This document shows positions 25,173-36,314 of a stretch of DNA of 64,000 nucleotides, one piece after another. The position numbers were made by a program, and so were the translations under genes. The notes beneath the pieces are model-generated. The model was not told the DNA's origin. It saw nothing but the letters and a program-made list of their open reading frames with translations, and ran no database searches. This DNA is from W1P20-047 sp051878795 (GTDB lineage Bacteria; Actinomycetota; Coriobacteriia; Coriobacteriales; Eggerthellaceae). The stretch covers positions 1-64,000 of the forward strand of contig JBJEKU010000029.1 in assembly GCA_051878795.1 (NCBI GenBank). Reading direction: 5' to 3'. Position 1 is the stretch's first letter. The number at the start of each line of letters is the position of its first letter.

Positions 25173-26084
25173 CTAGTCGAATTCCACCCGCTGCACTTCG
25201 GGCAGCTCCATGCGCAGGACCCTGCTCCCGAAACGCTGGAATTCGGAAACATCCGTCCCCGTGCTGAAGAAGCGGTACTCGGGCTTATGGTCGGCACCCA
25301 TCAGCTGGCCGCGGCGACTCAGGATATCGAAGACATCGCGCGCGGTCTCCTTCGCCGAATCGATCAGGGTCACGTCGTGGCCCACCACGCCGCCGATCAG
25401 GGCTTTGAGCAGGGGGAAATGCGTGCAGCCCAACACCAGGGTGTCGATCCCCGTCCGACGCAGGGGCTCTAAGTACTCGCGTGCGATTTCCCTGAAAGCG
25501 GGTCGGATGTAGACCTTCGAAGCCAACGACATATAGTCCTCGATCGGGCCCTGCGCCATGCGGATGCCCATCTCCGCGATCTCGACGAAGCGGGGGGTCG
25601 CCGTGGAGAACACGGTCACACCCGCATCCTGGCAGCGGATCGACTTGGAATAGGCGCCCGAATCGACGGTTCCCTGGGTGGCGATGACGCCCACCTTGCG
25701 ATTGCGCGTCGTACGCACTGCCGCCCGGGCACCCGGCTCGACGACGCCGATGATAGGCACATCGAAGACCTGTTGGGCATGCTTCAAGCCGGCAGCGGTT
25801 GCGGTATTGCAGGCGATGACGATCATCTTCACATTGCGTTCGATGAGCCAGCCGCAAATCTGCTGGACGAAGCTGTCGACCTCGGTCAGGGACCTTGGAC
25901 CATATGGGCAGCGCAGGGTATCACCCAGGTAGATGATATCCTCGTTCGGGAGCGCTTTGATAATCTCGCGGGCAACAGTCAAGCCGCCATAACCGGAGTC
26001 GAAGATCCCGATGGGGCCGGAAGCGGGAATGCCCTGCTCGAAAGCATGTTCTATATTGGTGATTTGGGTTTCGCATGATTCCAT
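25173..26084 (-). CDS. murI: Glutamate racemase
   Basis: 303 residues. It interconverts L- and D-glutamate for peptidoglycan. Both catalytic cysteines are in place: C92 in VIACNTATA and C220 in LVLGCTHFPLL, with D29-S30 in IFDSGYGG. A 23-residue N-terminal extension precedes the conserved start. There is no Shine-Dalgarno sequence, and TATACT ends six bases before ATG 26084, so the mRNA would start at or next to the A of the ATG, a leaderless arrangement. A shorter start further in would remove part of the extension and cannot be excluded. Confidence 0.95.
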   Translation of the reverse strand: MESCETQITNIEHAFEQGIPASGPIGIFDSGYGGLTVAREIIKALPNEDIIYLGDTLRCPYGPRSLTEVDSFVQQICGWLIERNVKMIVIACNTATAAGLKHAQQVFDVPIIGVVEPGARAAVRTTRNRKVGVIATQGTVDSGAYSKSIRCQDAGVTVFSTATPRFVEIAEMGIRMAQGPIEDYMSLASKVYIRPAFREIAREYLEPLRRTGIDTLVLGCTHFPLLKALIGGVVGHDVTLIDSAKETARDVFDILSRRGQLMGADHKPEYRFFSTGTDVSEFQRFGSRVLRMELPEVQRVEFD

Positions 26085-26090
26085 GCGCCC

Positions 26091-26096
26091 AGTATA
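26091..26096 (-). promoter_or_regulatory. -10 box of murI operon (leaderless)
   Basis: TATACT on the minus strand with six bases to the murI ATG, placing the predicted transcription start at 26084. The -35 region is weak. Confidence 0.5.
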
Positions 26097-26178
26097 TCCC
26101 GCGCGAAGTCGACCTTGCCCCTTCGCCATAGTATCTGCTCATAACACCCACCCGCAGATGGAAAGGAGCTCCGGCGCG

Positions 26179-26351
26179 ATGCATGCCCTCGCGTTCATAC
26201 CGGCCTTGCTCTTCGGCATCGCCGCAGCAGTGTAAAGCCCCACGTCGCCTGGCTGGGATGCCGGAAGATCGAAATGAACCCGCTTCGCACCATAGGCGTG
26301 GCGATAATCGCCTTGGGCATCTTCTTCACCGCGGTAGGGAAAATAGTGTAG
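26179..26351 (+). pseudogene. Frameshifted small two-helix membrane protein gene
   Basis: An ATG at 26179 behind GGAAAGGAG opens MHALAFIPALLFGIAAAV and then meets TAA at 26233-26235. The -1 frame continues without a stop from KPHVAWLGCRKIEMNPLRTIGVAIIALG to TAG at 26349. Joined, they give a roughly 57-residue protein with two hydrophobic segments and a short polar loop containing W, as in small two-helix DUF families. Either a one-base change broke the gene, or the second ATG (26274) is used separately, or frameshifting occurs at GCAGTGTAAAG. Coding is likely but not certain. Confidence 0.45.
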
Positions 26352-26352
26352 A

Positions 26353-26388
26353 TGCAAAACGGCCGCACCCTTTCGGATGCGGCCGCGG
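26353..26388 (-). terminator. Terminator of tmRNA gene
   Basis: CGGCCGCA and TGCGGCCG form an 8-bp stem around ten bases; the minus-strand exit is GTTTTGC. It also can end the small plus-strand gene. Confidence 0.8.
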
Positions 26389-26395
26389 ATTCACT

Positions 26396-26758
26396 TGGTG
26401 GAGGCGCGGAGAATCGAACTCCGGTCCATACTAGATAATCCCCAAGGCACTACAAGCTTAGTCGACGACTAGGATTCGCGCAGAACTCGCTCGTCGACGA
26501 ACACATCCTGCGCTAGCGGGTTCGGTCTTTTTCCAGGCCATACCAGCTACGTGCCTGAAAGCATCTCCCTGAAATGACATCGCACCGGGCCCAGGAGAAG
26601 AAACCCGGATTGACGCGCTGCGCTAAATTAAGCAGCGAGGGCCATACGGCCAGTGTTAGTCTTGCCAATTAAACTTGACAGCACCCCTGTTTAACGTGGC
26701 GAGGAGACCACGACCTGCTCCTCGGATCAAACCTACCATGTCGAAACCAGTCGCCCCC
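26396..26758 (-). ncRNA. ssrA: Transfer-messenger RNA
   Basis: 363 bases with a tRNA-like acceptor: GGGGGCG at the 5' end pairs with CGCCTCC before A-CCA, and the T arm is CGGAG-TTCGATT-CTCCG. The 5' region has the usual ACTGGTTTCGACA stretch. A short open frame at 26666-26628 encodes the tag GKTNTGRMALAA and ends in TAA; the ALAA end is the usual ClpXP/ClpAP degron. Resumption at the Gly codon is inferred from the 12-residue tag length. Together with SmpB and RNase R in this window it rescues stalled ribosomes. Confidence 0.95.
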
Positions 26759-26843
26759 ATTATCCGATGCAGCAAGGCCGCAGCAGGAAGAGACTGAGCT
26801 CCACCTTTTCAATGTGCTTGGAACCTTCGATTCCAGAAAATAC

Positions 26844-26871
26844 ATTTTAACCATCCGAGAATAATAGGCAA
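26844..26871 (-). promoter_or_regulatory. Promoter of ssrA
   Basis: TTGCCT (26871-26866) and TAAAAT (26849-26844) on the minus strand with a 16-base spacer, about 80 bases before the mature 5' end, leaving a leader removed by RNase P. Confidence 0.55.
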
Positions 26872-26897
26872 TCTACTTCTTGAAATTAATTCGGAAA

Positions 26898-26932
26898 CAG
26901 AAAAGGAGCCCGCTGATGCAGGCTCCTTTCGA
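26898..26932 (-). terminator. Terminator of ppdK
   Basis: AAAGGAGCC and GGCTCCTTT form a perfect 9-bp stem around ten bases and exit into TTTTCTG on the minus strand. Confidence 0.85.
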
Positions 26933-26986
26933 TACGCGATTCACCCTCCCGTAGGGGGATGGATATGCGACCTTTTCGTCTCGCGC

Positions 26987-29716
<2,730 letters not shown>

Positions 29717-29765
29717 TTTTCTTTCTCCTTAGACATGAATAGTCTGAATAATCAAGCATCCGCCG

Positions 29766-30638
29766 CTAATTGATGCTGCTGCGGGGGTGCGTCATCATAT
29801 AGTAACTCATAATTTCCTGGACGGTTTCTTCAACGGCCCTATTCTCGGTGTGAATGACAATGCATCCTAATTTCCTCATGAGAGCTCGGGCTTTCTCCAG
29901 GTCCTCGTACACTTTCTCCGGATCCGCGTAGCTGCTCGCCACGCCTGCGGCCTTGCCCAGGCGGCGCTGGCGGATGCCCACCAGCACATCCGGCGTGGTC
30001 ATGAGGCCGAAGATCCTGGAAGGCTCCACGTCGAACAGCTGCGCCGGAGGCTCGCTCAAGGGGTCGAGCGGGATGTTCGCAACGCGCAGGCCCTGCTGGG
30101 AAAGGAAGATCGACGTGGGGGTCTTGCCGGAGCGCGATACGCCCAGAAGCACCACATCGGCCTTTTCCAGATCCTCCGGCCTTTTGCCGTCGTCATGGGC
30201 GATGGTGAACTCGATTGCCTCGATGCGCTTGAAATAGCGGGTATCCGTCAGATGCAGCTGGCCCGGCTTGAGCAGCGGGCACAAACCGCTCACCTCGGAA
30301 ATGGCATGCAGGGCGTCGGTCATCAGATCGACCGCGAAGATCTCCGGATGATGGGAAAGGTATTCCTCCATCTGGGCGCACAGCTGGCGGGAAACCAGGG
30401 TGTAGAACACCACCAGTTTCTCGCGGCCGTAATTTTCCTTGAAGAACTTCGCCTGTTGCGCCAGGAAGGTCTCGATCTCGCCGATGGAGCTGACGTCGGT
30501 CAAAAGCTCGAAGGTAGGATCGAAGTCCCCGAACTGGCTGGATGCTGCGCGCACGATCATCTGCGCGGTCCAGCCACCGGAGTCGCTGATGACCTGGACC
30601 GTGGGCAGATGCACTACGTTGTTCTTATCGATGAGCAT
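29766..30638 (-). CDS. PPDK regulatory protein (bifunctional kinase/phosphorylase)
   Basis: 290 residues of the DUF299 family. It phosphorylates the active-site Thr of PPDK with ADP and removes it with Pi, switching PPDK off and on. The ADP-binding loop GVSRSGKTPTSIFL and the C-terminal HTENRAVEETVQEI are visible. The long N-terminal part starts with VHLPTVQVISDSGGWT. It lies between glyS and ppdK, with three bases between the glyS stop and its ATG, so expression is tied to glycyl-tRNA synthetase. The target Thr (T476) is present in the neighbouring PPDK. Confidence 0.95.
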   Translation of the reverse strand: MLIDKNNVVHLPTVQVISDSGGWTAQMIVRAASSQFGDFDPTFELLTDVSSIGEIETFLAQQAKFFKENYGREKLVVFYTLVSRQLCAQMEEYLSHHPEIFAVDLMTDALHAISEVSGLCPLLKPGQLHLTDTRYFKRIEAIEFTIAHDDGKRPEDLEKADVVLLGVSRSGKTPTSIFLSQQGLRVANIPLDPLSEPPAQLFDVEPSRIFGLMTTPDVLVGIRQRRLGKAAGVASSYADPEKVYEDLEKARALMRKLGCIVIHTENRAVEETVQEIMSYYMMTHPRSSIN

Positions 30639-30641
30639 CGC

Positions 30642-32714
30642 TTATGCCTTCGCCAAGGCGGAGAAGTCCGCAACGCTCGCGAACACGGAGACGAAGCGGT
30701 TGAGCAGGCGCAGTCGGTTGTTCTTCAGCGCCTCGTCTTCGTCCATGACCATAACGGCCTCGAAGAACGCGTCGATCGGTCCGCGCAGATTCGCCAGCTG
30801 GCGGAGCGCTGCAGGATAATCGCCGCCTGCGAGCAGCGAGGGGATGGCAGCCTCGGCTTCCTTGACCGCCTCGTTCAGGGCGGCTTCCTCGGCGCCGGTC
30901 AGCGCCTCGTCCACCGTGCAGCCCAGCGCCTCGTCGCGCAGGTTGTTCGCACGGGTATAAGCAGCAGCCAGATCGGAGAGCACCTCGGGCATCTCGCTGC
31001 GCGCCTGCGCCAGCGCACGGGCGCGCTCTGCGATGACCGCGGGCTCCTCGATACCTGCAGCCAGGACCGCGTCGACCACGTCGGCCGCGTTGCCGGCATC
31101 GCGCAGGATGACCTTGGTGCGGGTGATGAAGAAATCGATGATCTCGGCACGGGCAGCCGCAGCATCGAAGTCGATGCCGGTAAAGCCCGCGAGCGCGCAA
31201 TCGATCGCGGCAACCAGGGATACGGGGAGGCCCGCGTCGAGCATGTTCACGATGCCGATGGCGCTACGACGCAGCGCGAAGGGGTCGGAGGAACCGGTAG
31301 GACCCTGGCCGACGGCGATCAGGCCGCAGATGGTATCCAGCTTGTCTGCGAAGGCGACCAGTTTGCCTACCAGGCTGTCGGGCGCATCGTCGCCTGCGAA
31401 GCGGGGACGGTAATGCTGCTCGATGGCGCGGGCGACCTGCTCGGTCTCGCCTGCCGCCTGGGCATAGTAGGAACCCATGACGCCCTGGACGCTCGTGAAC
31501 TCGATAACCGCATTGGTGACCAGGTCGGCCTTGCACAGGTAGCAGGCGCGCTTCAGGTCGGCCGCGTCCGACTCGCCCAGCTGGGCGTCGGCGGCCAAGT
31601 GGCCGGCCAGCTTCACCAGACGGTCCGCCTTATCGCGGACGGTGCCCAACTGCTCCTGGAACACCACTTCGTCCAGGCGCTCGACGTACGCCTCGAGGGG
31701 CTTCTTCAGATCTTCCTCGTAGAAGAACTTCGCATCGTCCAAACGGGCGCGCACCACGCGCTCGTTGCCGTCGATGATGGTGGCATTGCAGGCAGGATCG
31801 CCGTTGGAGACGATGATGAACTTGTTGGTGAGCTTGCCCTGAGCGTCGTACAGGGGGAAGTAGCGCTGATGCATCAGCATGGCGTCGACGATGATCTCTT
31901 CGGGAACCTTGAGGAATTCCTCGTCGAAGCTCGCGCACAGCGGGGTGGGATGCTCGGACAGGTTGGTAACCTCGAGCAGGGTCTTTGCGGGCAGGTCGGC
32001 AGTGAAGCCGGTTTCGCGCTCGATGGCAGCAACGCCCTCGCGGATGATCGCTTCGCGCTCCGCCTGGTCGGGGATGACCGCCGCATCGCGGATGACCTGC
32101 ATCAGGTTCGCCGCAGTGTCGACGGTATGGAAGCCGGGAGCAAGCACCCTGTGGCCCATGGTCTGGTTGCCGGAAACGGCGCCCGCGTAGGAAACGGGGA
32201 TGACGGTTTCGTCCAGCATTGCCACGATCCAGCGGATAGGACGGACGAAGTACTCGCCGTATGCCGCCCAACGGCAGCTGCGGGGCCACTTGATTGCAGG
32301 GATGATGCCCGCGAGCACGTCGGGCAGAAGGTCGGCGACCGGGGTTGCGGGCACGTTCTTGACCGCATACACGTACTCGGTACCGTTGACATCGCGGCGC
32401 TCGAGGTCTTCCACACCCAGGCCCTTGCCACGGGCAAAACCGATCGCCGCCTTGGTAGGATTGCCGTCTGCATCGAAGGCGATCTTGGCCGCAGGGCCCT
32501 TATGCTCTTCCACCAGCGCCTCGGTCTGATCGGCCACGCCCTGGGCCAGGACGATCAGTCGACGGGGGCTGGAATGGATTTCCACGCTCTCGAAGGGGAT
32601 ACGGGCCGCCTGGAACATCTCAGGGACCATCTTCTCGAGCTGCTTGTTTGCAGAATCCAAATCGAACGCGGGAATCTCCTCGGTGCCGATCTCGAATGCG
32701 AGAGTATGGGTCAT
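30642..32714 (-). CDS. glyS: Glycyl-tRNA synthetase beta subunit
   Basis: 690 residues, normal length. In the alpha2beta2 enzyme this subunit recognises the tRNA and carries the HD-type and anticodon-binding parts. LAFEIGTEEIPAFDL at the start, SSPRRLIVLAQGVAD, the PKSMRW-like IKWPRSCRWAAYGEYFVRPIRWIVAML and the C-terminal FFEAVMVMDEDEALKNNRLRLLN are typical. It follows glyQ by three bases. This bacterial two-subunit form differs from the one-chain enzyme of most actinobacteria. Confidence 0.97.
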   Translation of the reverse strand: MTHTLAFEIGTEEIPAFDLDSANKQLEKMVPEMFQAARIPFESVEIHSSPRRLIVLAQGVADQTEALVEEHKGPAAKIAFDADGNPTKAAIGFARGKGLGVEDLERRDVNGTEYVYAVKNVPATPVADLLPDVLAGIIPAIKWPRSCRWAAYGEYFVRPIRWIVAMLDETVIPVSYAGAVSGNQTMGHRVLAPGFHTVDTAANLMQVIRDAAVIPDQAEREAIIREGVAAIERETGFTADLPAKTLLEVTNLSEHPTPLCASFDEEFLKVPEEIIVDAMLMHQRYFPLYDAQGKLTNKFIIVSNGDPACNATIIDGNERVVRARLDDAKFFYEEDLKKPLEAYVERLDEVVFQEQLGTVRDKADRLVKLAGHLAADAQLGESDAADLKRACYLCKADLVTNAVIEFTSVQGVMGSYYAQAAGETEQVARAIEQHYRPRFAGDDAPDSLVGKLVAFADKLDTICGLIAVGQGPTGSSDPFALRRSAIGIVNMLDAGLPVSLVAAIDCALAGFTGIDFDAAAARAEIIDFFITRTKVILRDAGNAADVVDAVLAAGIEEPAVIAERARALAQARSEMPEVLSDLAAAYTRANNLRDEALGCTVDEALTGAEEAALNEAVKEAEAAIPSLLAGGDYPAALRQLANLRGPIDAFFEAVMVMDEDEALKNNRLRLLNRFVSVFASVADFSALAKA

Positions 32715-32717
32715 CGC

Positions 32718-33656
32718 CTATTCACCTTCCCCTTCTTCGACAGCGGGCGCGATGCCGACCACGGTTTCCATATATGATGCGCAACAATCCTTCGCCATGG
32801 AGCGCACGCGCAGGATGTAGGCCATGCGCTCGGTCGCGGAGATGACGCCGCGGGCGTCCAGCAGGTTGAAGGTATGGCAGCACTTGAGCACCCAGTCGTA
32901 TGCCGGCAGGGGCAGGTTCGCCGCCAGGCACGCCTGCGCCTCGCGCTCGTACTGGTTGAATGCCTCGAAGAGGAATTCGGTGTTGCCGATCTCGAAGTTA
33001 TAGGTGGAGAACTCGCGCTCGTTTTCCAGGTAGACGTCGCCGTAGGTGAATTCCACGCCGTCGTCGCCGCGGGCCCAGATGATGTCGTAGACCGAATCGA
33101 CGCCCTGGATATACATGGTCAGACGTTCCAGGCCGTATGCGATCTCCACGGGAACGGGGCTGCATTCGAAACCGCCCACCTGCTGGAAGTAGGTGAACTG
33201 GGTGACCTCCATGCCGTTGAGCCATACTTCCCAGCCCAGGCCCCATGCGCCCAGGGTGGGGCTTTCCCAGTCATCCTCGACGAAGCGGACGTCGTGCTTG
33301 TCGGGATCGACGCCGATAGCGCGCAGGCTGCCCAGGTACAGGTCCTGGATGTTGTCGGGAGAGGGCTTCATGAGCACCTGGAACTGATAGTAGAACTGCA
33401 GGCGATTGGGATTCTCGCCGTAGCGGCCGTCGGTGGGACGGCGGCAACCCTGCACATAGGCGGTGCGCCAGGTGTCAGGACCCAGGGAGCGCAGGGTGGT
33501 TGCCGTATGGTTGGTGCCAGCGCCCACCGCGCCGTCGTAAGGCTGCAAGATGACGCAGCCCTGAGCCGCCCAGTAATGCTGAAGGCTCATGATGATGTCT
33601 TGGAAGCTGGGTACCGGCGCATTCTCGCCGCCGAAAGCTGCCCTTTCCGTTGCCAT
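32718..33656 (-). CDS. glyQ: Glycyl-tRNA synthetase alpha subunit
   Basis: 312 residues. The class II catalytic core is intact: SFQDIIMSLQHYWAAQGCVILQPYD, GPDTWRTAYVQGCRRPTDGRYGENPNRLQ and GWEVWLNGMEVTQFTYFQQVGG. It forms Gly-AMP and loads tRNA-Gly with GlyS. ATG at 33656 follows AAAAAGGAGAGTC. There are only 57 bases between it and lepB, so no T-box fits here. The operon reads glyQ-glyS-PPDK regulator-ppdK. Confidence 0.97.
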   Translation of the reverse strand: MATERAAFGGENAPVPSFQDIIMSLQHYWAAQGCVILQPYDGAVGAGTNHTATTLRSLGPDTWRTAYVQGCRRPTDGRYGENPNRLQFYYQFQVLMKPSPDNIQDLYLGSLRAIGVDPDKHDVRFVEDDWESPTLGAWGLGWEVWLNGMEVTQFTYFQQVGGFECSPVPVEIAYGLERLTMYIQGVDSVYDIIWARGDDGVEFTYGDVYLENEREFSTYNFEIGNTEFLFEAFNQYEREAQACLAANLPLPAYDWVLKCCHTFNLLDARGVISATERMAYILRVRSMAKDCCASYMETVVGIAPAVEEGEGE

Positions 33657-33713
33657 GACTCTCCTTTTTCTATCTTGAACTGACTGATCGACCGATTGCA
33701 CGTGCACCCGGCG

Positions 33714-34274
33714 CTAATGCAGCATGCCGGTATCTTCCAGGGGCCAGTACACGAACAGGGCGCGGGCACTCACGCTCTGTTCGGAAATGGGCCCGAAATA
33801 CCTGGAATCGAGGGAGTGCTCGCGATTGTCCCCCATCACCCAGATACTGCCTTCCGGCACGGTATAGGGATAGGAGATCTCCACGCCGTCTACGGTATCG
33901 AGCGGCACCGAATACCCGGTTGCATAGGGTTCGTCCAATACGATGCCATCGACTGAAACCGATCCGTCCACCAGGTCGACGGTCTGCCCGCCGGTTGCGA
34001 TGACGCGCTTGATGAGCGTCCTCGAAGGATCCTGCGGATCGGCGAAGGTGACTATCTGTCCCGCTTCGACCCCGTTGCGCACGCTGATCTTCTCGGAGAA
34101 GACCATATCGCCGGTCATGATGGTGGTTTCCATCGAACCGGAAGGGATGTTGAAGGGCTCGATCACGAAGGTCCTGAGGACGAAGGCGACCACGGCCACG
34201 ATCGCGAGGGTGACAAGGAAGTCGACTGCGCTTGCGACAGCCCCCCGCGTCCCCTTGCCGTTTTCGCTTTCCAT
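33714..34274 (-). CDS. lepB: Signal peptidase I
   Basis: 186 residues. One N-terminal helix (VDFLVTLAIVAVVAFVLRTFVI) anchors the catalytic domain outside. The Ser-Lys dyad is S47 in PSGSM and K89 in LIKRVIATGG, and the GDNREHSLDSRYFGPI box is present. It removes signal peptides from exported proteins such as the subtilisin and C39-like protease. ATG 34274 follows GAAAGG with nine bases spacing; an ATG three codons upstream is too close to it. The gene lies after the trmD terminator and may be transcribed with glyQ. Confidence 0.96.
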   Translation of the reverse strand: MESENGKGTRGAVASAVDFLVTLAIVAVVAFVLRTFVIEPFNIPSGSMETTIMTGDMVFSEKISVRNGVEAGQIVTFADPQDPSRTLIKRVIATGGQTVDLVDGSVSVDGIVLDEPYATGYSVPLDTVDGVEISYPYTVPEGSIWVMGDNREHSLDSRYFGPISEQSVSARALFVYWPLEDTGMLH

Positions 34275-34312
34275 CAAGCGCATCCTTTCGAAACCCTGTG
34301 CCCTTTCACGGA

Positions 34313-34337
34313 CAAAAGCGCCGAAAGGCGCTTTTGC
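34313..34337 (-). terminator. Terminator of rpsP-trmD operon
   Basis: AAAAGCGCC pairs with GGCGCTTTT around four bases, with A- and T-runs built into the stem, between trmD and lepB. Confidence 0.85.
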
Positions 34338-34356
34338 AATTTCCCGCAAGTATCTA

Positions 34357-35112
34357 CTATACCGTTTCCGACAGCTTATCGTCCGCCTGCGCTATCGTTT
34401 TCAGAAAAGCGGCATCCGATTTCGTGATATTCGCCGTCTCCATCAAGTCGGGCCGCATCTGCATAGTGCGCAGCAGGCTCTGCTGCCTGCGCCACTGCTC
34501 GATGGCCTTATGGTTGCCCGATCGCAGGATTTCGGGCACATCCATGCCCCGATAGCTTGCGGGGCGGGTGTACTGGGGGTATTCGAGCAAACCGTCGTAG
34601 AAGCTCTCATCGATGGCGGAACCCTCGTCGCCCAGCACCCCCGGGAGCTTGCGCACGACCGCATCGATGATGACCATGCTGGCAAGCTCGCCGCTCGTGA
34701 GCACGTAGTCGCCCAGGGAAATGCAACGATCTGCAAGCGTGTAGCAGCGCTCGTCGATGCCCTCGTAATGGCCGCAGATGAACAGCAGGTGGTCCTGCTC
34801 GGCCAAATCCAGCGCCAGCGCCTCGTCGAAACGCTCGCCCGTAGGGGTGAGGAAGATGGTGTAGGGCGCCTTGCCGCCTGCCGCATCGCAGATGGAATCA
34901 TAGGCTTCGAAGATGGGTTCGCACTTCATGACGAGCCCCTGCCCGCCGCCATACGGATCGTCGTCGGTGGTGCGGTGCCGGTCGTGGGTCCAATCGCGCA
35001 GATCATGGGCGGTGAATTCGAGTGCGCCCTTTTCCTGGGCGATGCGCATCATAGACGCACCCATCACCGACGAGAACATGTCGGGGAAGGTCGAAAGGGT
35101 CTCAACGCGCAT
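34357..35112 (-). CDS. trmD: tRNA (guanine37-N1)-methyltransferase
   Basis: 251 residues. TrmD methylates G37 of tRNAs reading CNN codons and so prevents +1 frameshifts. The knotted SAM site appears as LLFICGHYEGIDERC and the ISLGDYVLTSGELASMVIIDAVVR stretch, and DDDPYGGGQGLVMKCEP is typical. ATG 35112 (MRVETLSTFPDMF) follows AGGAGCGGGAAGAAG and overlaps the rimM stop by 11 bases, indicating coupled translation. Confidence 0.98.
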   Translation of the reverse strand: MRVETLSTFPDMFSSVMGASMMRIAQEKGALEFTAHDLRDWTHDRHRTTDDDPYGGGQGLVMKCEPIFEAYDSICDAAGGKAPYTIFLTPTGERFDEALALDLAEQDHLLFICGHYEGIDERCYTLADRCISLGDYVLTSGELASMVIIDAVVRKLPGVLGDEGSAIDESFYDGLLEYPQYTRPASYRGMDVPEILRSGNHKAIEQWRRQQSLLRTMQMRPDLMETANITKSDAAFLKTIAQADDKLSETV

Positions 35113-35650
35113 CTTCTTCCCGCTCCTTTTCCTCATTCAGGGCAATCAACCCCGCAGGCACACGGACTTCGAGCGCTTCCGCCTCCATGTCGATGCCCTC
35201 GACGAATTCATCGACGAAGGGGATCATCACCTCTCCCCTTTCGCCATCGACCACCAGGATCGCCTGGGCGGGGTTGGGCATGATCTGGGAAACCGTTCCC
35301 AAGTCGCCCAGGATCTGATCCTGCACGGAAAAGCCCAGCAGTATGCGGGGATCTTCCGAAGGGTCGATTTCGGGGATACTGTCGCTTTTCGCGAGGCAGT
35401 AGCAGCCGACGATCTTCTCTGCATCGTCGATGCCCTCGACACCTTCGAAGGACACCTCGAAGGAATCCTCCTTGATCTGCCGGACGGATGACACGCGCGC
35501 GTTTCGCGGTCCGCGCAGGCTCGGCGGCACGAAGTGCACTTCCATGCCTTCGCACAGCAAGAAAGGGAGGTCGTCAGCGCTGATGGCGACGACGCTCCCT
35601 TCCAGGTTTCTTGTCTTCGCAATGAATGCTACGCGAGCAAATGCGCTCAT
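35102..35650 (-). CDS. rimM: 16S rRNA processing protein RimM
   Basis: 182 residues. It binds S19 and helps mature the 30S head. The N-terminal domain (FARVAFIAKTRNLEGSVVAIS) and the PRC-barrel (EDPRILLGFSVQDQILGDLGTVSQIM, MIPFVDEFVEGIDMEAE) fit the family. The gene sits between khpA and trmD; its ATG directly follows the khpA stop, and its end overlaps trmD. Rather divergent at the N-terminus, but gene order removes doubt. Confidence 0.93.
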   Translation of the reverse strand: MSAFARVAFIAKTRNLEGSVVAISADDLPFLLCEGMEVHFVPPSLRGPRNARVSSVRQIKEDSFEVSFEGVEGIDDAEKIVGCYCLAKSDSIPEIDPSEDPRILLGFSVQDQILGDLGTVSQIMPNPAQAILVVDGERGEVMIPFVDEFVEGIDMEAEALEVRVPAGLIALNEEKEREEDAR

Positions 35651-35905
35651 TTAGTCGATGAGCTCCACTTCTACTCGTTCGCCGGCGCGAGACGCTGCGG
35701 CCCACGCAAGGGTGCGGATGGCCTTGATCACACGTCCCTGTCGGCCGATTACCTTGCCGGCATCCTCTTCGTTGATGCCGATCTCGACCAGAATCTCGCC
35801 GTTTTCCATGACGGATTCGGTCACTTCCAGCTCGTCCTTATGCTCGACGATAGGCTCGACGAGCACACGCACCAAGCCTGCTGCGTCAAGCTTTTGCTCA
35901 GACAT
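35651..35905 (-). CDS. khpA: KH-domain RNA-binding protein KhpA (YlqC)
   Basis: 84 residues, one type II KH domain with the GxxG loop GRQG in GKVIGRQGRVIKAIRTL. KhpA binds RNA, often with KhpB, and affects cell division and small RNAs in Gram-positive bacteria. It lies in the usual place between rpsP and rimM, three bases after rpsP, and ends against the rimM start. Confidence 0.94.
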   Translation of the reverse strand: MSEQKLDAAGLVRVLVEPIVEHKDELEVTESVMENGEILVEIGINEEDAGKVIGRQGRVIKAIRTLAWAAASRAGERVEVELID

Positions 35906-35908
35906 GCC

Positions 35909-36154
35909 TTAAGCTTCCTTGCGAGCGGTTTCGATCAGGCGAGCGACGGTGTCGGTAGGCTGGGCGCCGTTTGCAATCCACTTGTCGATCTTCTCCAGGT
36001 CGAGCTTGATCATGGAAGGCTCGACGCAGGGGTTGTAACGGCCTACTTCTTCGATGGGACGACCCTCGCGGCGAGAGCGGGAATCGATGACGACTACGCG
36101 ATAGTAAGGTGCCTTTTTAGCGCCGTGGCGGGCGAGGCGAATCTTTACTGCCAT
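35909..36154 (-). CDS. rpsP: 30S ribosomal protein S16
   Basis: 81 residues, normal length. MAVKIRLARHGAKKAPYYRVVVIDSRSRREGRPIEEVGRYNP is diagnostic. First gene of rpsP-khpA-rimM-trmD, with AAAAGGAG before the ATG and a strong promoter about 60 bases upstream. Confidence 0.99.
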   Translation of the reverse strand: MAVKIRLARHGAKKAPYYRVVVIDSRSRREGRPIEEVGRYNPCVEPSMIKLDLEKIDKWIANGAQPTDTVARLIETARKEA

Positions 36155-36222
36155 AGAAATGGACTCCTTTTGAATTCAACTAATAATGCCAGAGGATTAC
36201 CTCTAATAAACAGCAATTGCAC

Positions 36223-36251
36223 ATTTTACGTTCGTTGGCAAAAATGCGCAA
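36223..36251 (-). promoter_or_regulatory. Promoter of rpsP operon
   Basis: TTGCGC (36251-36246) and TAAAAT (36228-36223) on the minus strand with a 17-base spacer. The leader holds the small hairpin AGAGG-TAAT-CCTCT near 36191-36204. Confidence 0.65.
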
Positions 36252-36314
36252 GCTTCACCGTGAAACAACCACAGATGGGCGGAAGAGATGGGGCTTGGAC
36301 GGCGAAAAGCACCC

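Noticed and set aside
30195..32777. 860-codon plus-strand frame opposite glyS
   Set aside because: Antisense shadow of a fully conserved gene; no domain.
33657..33713. Looked for a glycine T-box before glyQ
   Set aside because: The 57-base gap is too short and lacks the T-box sequence.
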